Shown in pieces: positions 33,971 to 37,649 of a stretch of DNA of 37,649 nt (its first letter is position 1; each line of letters opens with the position of its first letter). The stretch is from Psychroflexus sp. MES1-P1E (GTDB lineage: Bacteria > Bacteroidota > Bacteroidia > Flavobacteriales > Flavobacteriaceae). The stretch spans positions 1 through 37,649 of the forward strand of contig NZ_PJBS01000147.1 of NCBI RefSeq assembly GCF_002836055.1. Reading direction: 5' to 3'. The notes beneath the pieces were generated by a model. The model was not told where the DNA came from. It saw nothing but the letters and a program-made list of their open reading frames with translations, and made no database searches. A program made the position numbers and the translations under genes.

Positions 33971-34552
33971 CTAATCCAATAACATCAAAATCTCATCAAC
34001 CGAATTCATTAATTCTTTTGGGTTTTTTTCTACTTTGGCTACTACTTTAAGTCCTGAATAAAAAGTATAAAATAAACAGGAAATAGTTTTAATATTTTTA
34101 CCTTTTGCTATCTCACCGTTTTGCTGTCCTTTCAGTAAAAAAGAATAAAAAATTCCTTCAAATAGCTTTTTATTATCTTGGATAAGGTTTAGCAAACTAT
34201 CCTCTCCCGGAATTAATTCTGTAGTTGTATTTACTACAAAACATCCTTTTAAATCGATGTCAGCAACAGATTCATCAATACCCATTTCAAATAATTTTCT
34301 AAAACCTTTTTTCACCTCATTTTGACTTTTAAAAAAGGCAGTAATACCATTAGAATTATTGGATCGATAGAATTCGAATGCTTTATCAAACAATTCTTTT
34401 TTACCACCATAAGTATCGTAAAGGCTCCCTCTATTAATCCCTAAAAAACTCACTAAATCTTGTATAGAAGTAGCGTGATAGCCCTTTTTCCAAAACAATT
34501 CTGTGGCTTTGCTAAGCACTTCATTTTCATCAAAAAGTTTTACTCTTGGCAT
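33971..34552 (-). CDS. TetR/AcrR family transcriptional repressor
   Basis: 193 residues. The N-terminal HTH reads ATELFWKKGYHATSIQDLVS and LGINRGSLYDTYGGKKELFD (residues 17-56), the common TetR pattern. The C-terminal half is a helical ligand domain. It is the last gene of a leftward group (SDR, DoxX-like, quinone reductase-like, TetR) and also has its own promoter with an operator-like site. It probably represses the group and itself, released by an electrophile or quinone-type ligand; this is inferred. Confidence 0.9.
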   Translation of the reverse strand: MPRVKLFDENEVLSKATELFWKKGYHATSIQDLVSFLGINRGSLYDTYGGKKELFDKAFEFYRSNNSNGITAFFKSQNEVKKGFRKLFEMGIDESVADIDLKGCFVVNTTTELIPGEDSLLNLIQDNKKLFEGIFYSFLLKGQQNGEIAKGKNIKTISCLFYTFYSGLKVVAKVEKNPKELMNSVDEILMLLD

Positions 34553-34572
34553 AATTAATCGTTTTAAGAGAA

Positions 34573-34603
34573 CAAAGGTAGGCTAATTAGAATAAGCGTT
34601 CCA
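34573..34603 (-). promoter_or_regulatory. tetR promoter with an operator-like site
   Basis: On the minus strand TACCTTTG (34573-34580) is a -7 element 20 bp before tetR. Directly upstream, AGAATAAGCGTTCCA (plus strand, 34589-34603) matches 11 of 15 bases of the operator AGAACGTTCGTTCCA found before the SDR gene (36436-36450). Its position within the promoter suggests autorepression. Confidence 0.5.
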
Positions 34604-34616
34604 GTATTCCTTCATT

Positions 34617-35156
34617 TTATCTATTCACAATTTCAATTAGTTTTAATGCGTGTTGTTTCGCATTATTTTCCAAATTCAGTTTTCCCGTTTCATCTTTAAA
34701 CATTGCACTATGTAAAACAACAGGCTCTAAAACAATCATTTCTAAAGAATCTCCCAATTTCAATAAAGGCAATAACAATTCTTTCATTTTAAATTTGTTA
34801 TACCCATTTTCTTGATACGAATCTTCAGGACCTCCAGTCGTTGTTGACAGTATAAATGTTTTCCCTTTTAAACCACCTTTATTTGGACCATAAACCAATG
34901 AAGTAGTAATGCTATCAATCCACATTTTTAATATTGCAGGTACTCCATACCAATGAAACGGAAATTGTAGCACAATTACATCTGAATCTAAAAGGTTCTT
35001 AATTTCTTTATCCGAATCAACTTTATAATCAGAATAATTATTCATTAGATTGCTAATTGTGAAATTATTTTCTTTCTCTAAAACATTAAGTATTGTTCTA
35101 TTGGCAATCGAATCAACTATATTTGGATGTCCAGATATTATCTTTATTTTTTTCAT
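34617..35156 (-). CDS. flavodoxin-fold NAD(P)H quinone reductase (KefF/MdaB-like)
   Basis: 179 residues. FMN-binding features: ISGHPNIVDSIANRTIL at the N-terminus, VIVLQFPFHWYGVPAILKMW near residues 61-80, and LSTTTGGPEDSYQ near 108-120. Such enzymes reduce quinones by two electrons, avoiding radicals. The gene lies 64 bp before tetR in the same direction. Confidence 0.87.
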   Translation of the reverse strand: MKKIKIISGHPNIVDSIANRTILNVLEKENNFTISNLMNNYSDYKVDSDKEIKNLLDSDVIVLQFPFHWYGVPAILKMWIDSITTSLVYGPNKGGLKGKTFILSTTTGGPEDSYQENGYNKFKMKELLLPLLKLGDSLEMIVLEPVVLHSAMFKDETGKLNLENNAKQHALKLIEIVNR

Positions 35157-35215
35157 TTTATTATTTATTTAAATACTGATGCTTCCCATTACAGGAAACA
35201 TCAGTAGATTTTAAT

Positions 35216-35611
35216 TTAGTTGAATTGAGGTGCTAACTTTGGCGTAAATACAGGCTTATAGTAATCCCAGTATTTAACAATTAGGAAAATATGTAAGCCT
35301 AAAATTATTATCGCTAAAGGTAAATTCGCTAACAATACAAATGCATGAAACAAAAATATATGTAGTGAAATTGGTGCTAAAACCGCCAATGCTAACGGTA
35401 CAAACCTGCCACTTATTAAGGCTATTCCAATGAGGACTTCAAGCCCTCTTAATAATGGCCAAAAATAACCAACTTTAGTCAACCCCATCATAAAATCTAA
35501 GGCCACTCCATCCATTGGGGGATGTGGAATAACTGGAAAGAAATGATTTAATCCAAAAATAAGGAAGGGTAATCCTAAAAGTACGCGTGTAATAATTATT
35601 GCTTTTTTCAT
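35216..35611 (-). CDS. DoxX-like membrane protein
   Basis: 131 residues with four membrane helices. The N-terminal RVLLGLPFLIFGLNHFFP and FWPLLRGLEVLIGIALISGR follow the DoxX layout. Family members are often co-transcribed with redox or thiol-stress genes; no reaction is established. It sits between the SDR gene (35 bp) and the quinone reductase gene (59 bp), so it is very probably in the same transcript. Confidence 0.8.
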   Translation of the reverse strand: MKKAIIITRVLLGLPFLIFGLNHFFPVIPHPPMDGVALDFMMGLTKVGYFWPLLRGLEVLIGIALISGRFVPLALAVLAPISLHIFLFHAFVLLANLPLAIIILGLHIFLIVKYWDYYKPVFTPKLAPQFN

Positions 35612-35646
35612 CTTGTTTTTTTTAAATTTATTATAAGTGTTGTTGT

Positions 35647-36402
35647 TTATCCTAAAAGTGGGTTAATGTTAATTCCTCCATCAATATTATATTCACTACC
35701 CGTGATAAATGATGCTTCACCAGAAGCTAAGAAAGAAACCAAATTGGCAATATCTTCTGGCTGACCAAATCGTTTTAATGGAATACGATTTTGCATTGCT
35801 GCTGCAAATCCATTTAACTGTTCTTCTTCCATTCCTGTTTTTTCATATATTGGTGTAGATATAGGTCCTGGGTTAATAACATTTACGCGTATATTTCTGG
35901 GTGCCAACTCCGTTGCTGCAGTTCTTGTGAAAGAGATCATTGCTGCTTTAGAAGCTGCATAAACTGCTGTATTCGCCATACCAGTATATGCAATTATAGA
36001 ACCTAGATTAATTATTGATGCACCATCATTTAGAATGGGTAGAAACTTTTCGACTGTGAATAATGCCCCTTTAAAATTAATCCCCATTTGATGATCAAAC
36101 ATTTCTTCAGAAATTTGACCCACTGGTGCAGGTTGAAAAATTCCAGCATTTGCAAACAATATATCGACATTACCAAACTCAGTAGTTACTTGTTCTACCA
36201 ATTTATCAATGGCAGATAAATCTTTTACGTCTGCTACAATACCTTTAACACCCAATTCTTCAGAAGCCGTTTTTACCTTTTCTTCTGATCGACCTGTAAT
36301 AATTACAGTGGCACCATTTTCTTTCAATTCTTTAGCTGACGCATAACCAATACCACTATTGCCTCCAGTAACAATAGCAATTTTTCCTTTTAATTCTCTC
36401 AT
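35647..36402 (-). CDS. short-chain dehydrogenase/reductase (SDR)
   Basis: About 251 residues from ATG at 36402; an upstream TTG (36417) would add five residues and is less likely. Cofactor motif IVTGGNSGIGYAS near the N-terminus, NAG in LFANAGIFQP, active-site Ser in INLGSIIAY, and Y-x3-K in VYAASKAA. The end, FITGSEYNIDGG, is typical of classical SDRs. It is an NAD(P)-dependent oxidoreductase of unknown substrate. First gene of the TetR-controlled operon. Confidence 0.9.
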   Translation of the reverse strand: MRELKGKIAIVTGGNSGIGYASAKELKENGATVIITGRSEEKVKTASEELGVKGIVADVKDLSAIDKLVEQVTTEFGNVDILFANAGIFQPAPVGQISEEMFDHQMGINFKGALFTVEKFLPILNDGASIINLGSIIAYTGMANTAVYAASKAAMISFTRTAATELAPRNIRVNVINPGPISTPIYEKTGMEEEQLNGFAAAMQNRIPLKRFGQPEDIANLVSFLASGEASFITGSEYNIDGGININPLLG

Positions 36403-36436
36403 CTTTTTTATTTTCAAATTTAATTATATATTTATA

Positions 36437-36487
36437 GAACGTTCGTTCCAAATGCAAATATATACAAACTGGAACGAACATTCCAAA
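36437..36487 (-). promoter_or_regulatory. SDR-operon promoter with two TetR-type operators
   Basis: On the minus strand, -33 TTTG (36484-36487) and -7 TATATTTG (36455-36462) are 21 bp apart, a good Bacteroidota promoter. GTTCGTTCCA (36441-36450) and its exact complement TGGAACGAAC (36470-36479) form a 10-bp inverted repeat. Each belongs to a semi-palindrome of the GGAACGAACGTTCC type. One operator fills the -33/-7 spacer and the other covers the start region, as expected for a repressor. A second -7-like TAAATTTG (36415-36422) is too close to the ATG to be preferred. Confidence 0.7.
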
Positions 36488-36549
36488 AAAAAACAAATAA
36501 AAATTTATAAAGAATGCAAATTGCTAACACTGTATAAAAACAATAGCGG

Positions 36550-36608
36550 TTTCAATCTTAGATTGAAAGAAAGTATATTTGTATCAAGTTTGGTGATAGA
36601 TTGAAAGA
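36550..36608 (+). promoter_or_regulatory. promoter-like region with a palindrome before sigZ
   Basis: TATATTTG at 36574-36581 is a -7 element. Just upstream TTTCAATC-TTA-GATTGAAA (36550-36568) is a perfect 8-bp palindrome, and GATTGAAAGA is repeated at 36561-36570 and 36599-36608, bracketing the -7. A -33 candidate, TTTC at 36550, is 20 bp away. A regulator or the product sigma factor could act here. Confidence 0.35.
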
Positions 36609-36634
36609 CACATGCCTTTTAATCCGCTACTAAT

Positions 36635-36655
36635 CATACACAACACGTTATGTGC
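36635..36655 (+). other. possible collapsed attC-like core
   Basis: CACAAC (36639-36644) stands almost directly before GTTATGTGC (36647-36655), giving an imperfect palindrome CACAAC-AC-GTTATGTG. CATGTTATGTAC at 25928-25939 is a near match (10 of 12) to CACGTTATGTGC. If these are cassette ends, the inner arms have been lost. Confidence 0.3.
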
Positions 36656-36675
36656 AAGCTGAAAAAACCAAAATT

Positions 36676-37206
36676 GTGAAAACTGAAATTAATACTATTT
36701 GGATTGACTTAAATGAAGAAATTTATAAGTTCATTTTGGGAAAAATAAAAGATGAACAAACGGCAAAAGATATTCATCAAGAGGTTTTTTTAAAAATTCA
36801 AACTAAAATTCATCAATTAAAACATACTTCTAAACTTACATCTTGGGTTTATCAAATTACAAGAAATAGTATTGTTGATTATTTTAGAAAAGTGAAAAAT
36901 AACAATATATCAATAAATGACTTAGATATTCCAGAAATAGACACTAATAATTTTGATTATTCAAATTTAACAAACTGTATCAATCAAAAAATAGAAAACC
37001 TTTCTTCCCAACATAAAGAAGCAATTATTTTAACTTCATTTAAAAACTATTCACAAAAAGAGTTAGCAGAACATTTAAAAATCTCTTATTCGGGGACGAA
37101 ATCAAGAGTTCAAAAAGCTAAAGAAATTTTAAAAGAAAACATTTTAGATTGCCCAAATATAGAATCCGATAGTACAGGTAAACTAATAGATTTTGAAAAT
37201 AATTAA
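36676..37206 (+). CDS. sigZ: ECF-type RNA polymerase sigma factor (SigZ-like)
   Basis: About 176 residues. Region 2 includes DIHQEVFLKIQTKI and KLTSWVYQITRNSIVDYFRK; region 4 is LSSQHKEAIILTSF with YSQKELAEHLKISYSGTKSR. The C-terminal CPNIESDSTGKLIDFEN, with one cysteine, is characteristic of the SigZ group. GTG at 36676 (V-K-T-E-I-N) fits the family N-terminus; GTG at 36652 would add eight residues. No anti-sigma gene is adjacent. A PhzF-family gene follows 62 bp downstream in the same direction. Confidence 0.85.
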   Translation: MKTEINTIWIDLNEEIYKFILGKIKDEQTAKDIHQEVFLKIQTKIHQLKHTSKLTSWVYQITRNSIVDYFRKVKNNNISINDLDIPEIDTNNFDYSNLTNCINQKIENLSSQHKEAIILTSFKNYSQKELAEHLKISYSGTKSRVQKAKEILKENILDCPNIESDSTGKLIDFENN

Positions 37207-37268
37207 AATTTACTACGTCTTTTTCTAACTGATAGCGTCCATCTTATATAACATATAAAAAAATAAAA

Positions 37269-37649
37269 ATGGACAGTTCAAAAAAACTAATTAACGTACA
37301 AATTCTTAATGCTTTTGCAGAAAACGGTAAAGGTGGTAATCCAGCAGGTGTAGTTTTAAATGCAGATGAATTCTCTGAAAAAAATAAACTTGAAATTTCT
37401 AAAAAAGTAGGTTTATCAGAAACTGCTTTTGTTTCAAAATCTAAAATGGAAGATTTTAAATTAGATTTCTTCACTCCAAATAAGCAAATAGCACATTGTG
37501 GACACGCTACTGTAGCTACATTTTCTTATTTAAAACAAATAGGCGCTCTAAAAAATGATAGTTCTTCAAAAGAAACCATAGATGGGAAACGAAAAATAGA
37601 AATAATTGGAGATTTAGCATTTATGGAACAATTGGCTCCAAAATATACT
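37269..37649 (+). CDS. PhzF-family protein, 5' part (cut by the window end)
   Basis: 127 codons from ATG at 37269 and still open at the last base. NAFAENGKGGNPAGVVL near residues 10-26, VGLSETAFVSKS, and LDFFTPNKQIAHCGHATVAT are the PhzF/DapF-like N-terminal half with the conserved Glu, Asn-Pro-Ala and His-Cys-Gly-His-Ala. PhzF itself isomerises a phenazine precursor; most relatives have unknown reactions. About 130-180 further residues are expected beyond the window. Confidence 0.88.
   Translation, partial: MDSSKKLINVQILNAFAENGKGGNPAGVVLNADEFSEKNKLEISKKVGLSETAFVSKSKMEDFKLDFFTPNKQIAHCGHATVATFSYLKQIGALKNDSSSKETIDGKRKIEIIGDLAFMEQLAPKYT

Noticed and set aside
36359-36604. 81-codon frame over the SDR promoter
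   Set aside because: It overlaps the SDR start and its operators, and has no family resemblance.
1-37649. CRISPR array
   Set aside because: No set of regularly spaced identical repeats of 24-40 bp was seen on either strand.

Overview
The window is AT-rich chromosomal DNA from a member of the Bacteroidota, most likely the family Flavobacteriaceae. The basis is several Bacteroidota-type families (DUF4175, the YtxH/holin-like/DUF6327 trio, Big_5 Ig-like lipoprotein), type IX secretion (T9SS) C-terminal sorting domains, and repeated TAnnTTTG promoter elements. The genus cannot be fixed from the sequence.

Positions 1-23,000 look like the conserved neighbourhood of the replication origin. A gene-free AT-rich stretch at 1-540 carries at least six DnaA-box-like 9-mers, four of them exact TTATCCACA. 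It is followed by rpiB, a frameshifted cation-diffusion-facilitator gene and a GNAT gene. Then come a leftward rnpA-S41 protease pair, pgk, rightward holB, an OmpH/Skp-like lipoprotein, a decayed T9SS-protein gene, and a leftward operon of a large DUF4175 protein, ybeY, mnmG and a SAM methyltransferase. Two identical 16-bp palindromes, TGTTCCACGTGGAACA, match the parS form. One lies in the last codons of ybeY; the other exactly fills the gap between mnmG and the methyltransferase. DnaA boxes, two parS sites and mnmG together point to oriC proximity. gltX, an SPFH protein, the YtxH/holin-like/DUF6327 operon and glyS follow. Four copies of a 150-185 bp MITE-like intergenic repeat are scattered here.

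Positions 23,000-25,400 hold comF and an Ig-like lipoprotein gene. The last 226 bp of that gene plus 21 bp downstream recur at 31,106-31,352 (about 97.6% identical). The roughly 5.7 kb between the two copies carries a decayed small secreted-protein gene, a membrane-bound TPR/LuxR-type regulator, a T9SS-exported Asp-box protein, a truncated secreted-protein gene and a broken IS4-family element. A full gene on the left and a 3' fragment on the right is what single-crossover integration of a circular molecule would leave.

Positions 31,400-37,649 are accessory. A tyrosine-recombinase 3' remnant is followed by two single-gene units, one encoding an orphan RES-domain protein and the other a frameshifted YARHG-domain protein. 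Each unit ends in a sequence with nested inverted repeats: outer TAAC/GTTA, inner 8-bp arms, and a shared 15-nt right side. This resembles the attC sites of integron gene cassettes and is the most interesting signal in the window. Beyond it lies a TetR-controlled operon (SDR, DoxX-like, quinone reductase-like, TetR) with well-placed operators, then an ECF sigma factor of SigZ type and the start of a PhzF-family gene cut by the window edge.

Decay is frequent: two genes have single-frame breaks, and there are several gene remnants, one of them a fragment resembling a contractile-injection-system baseplate protein.
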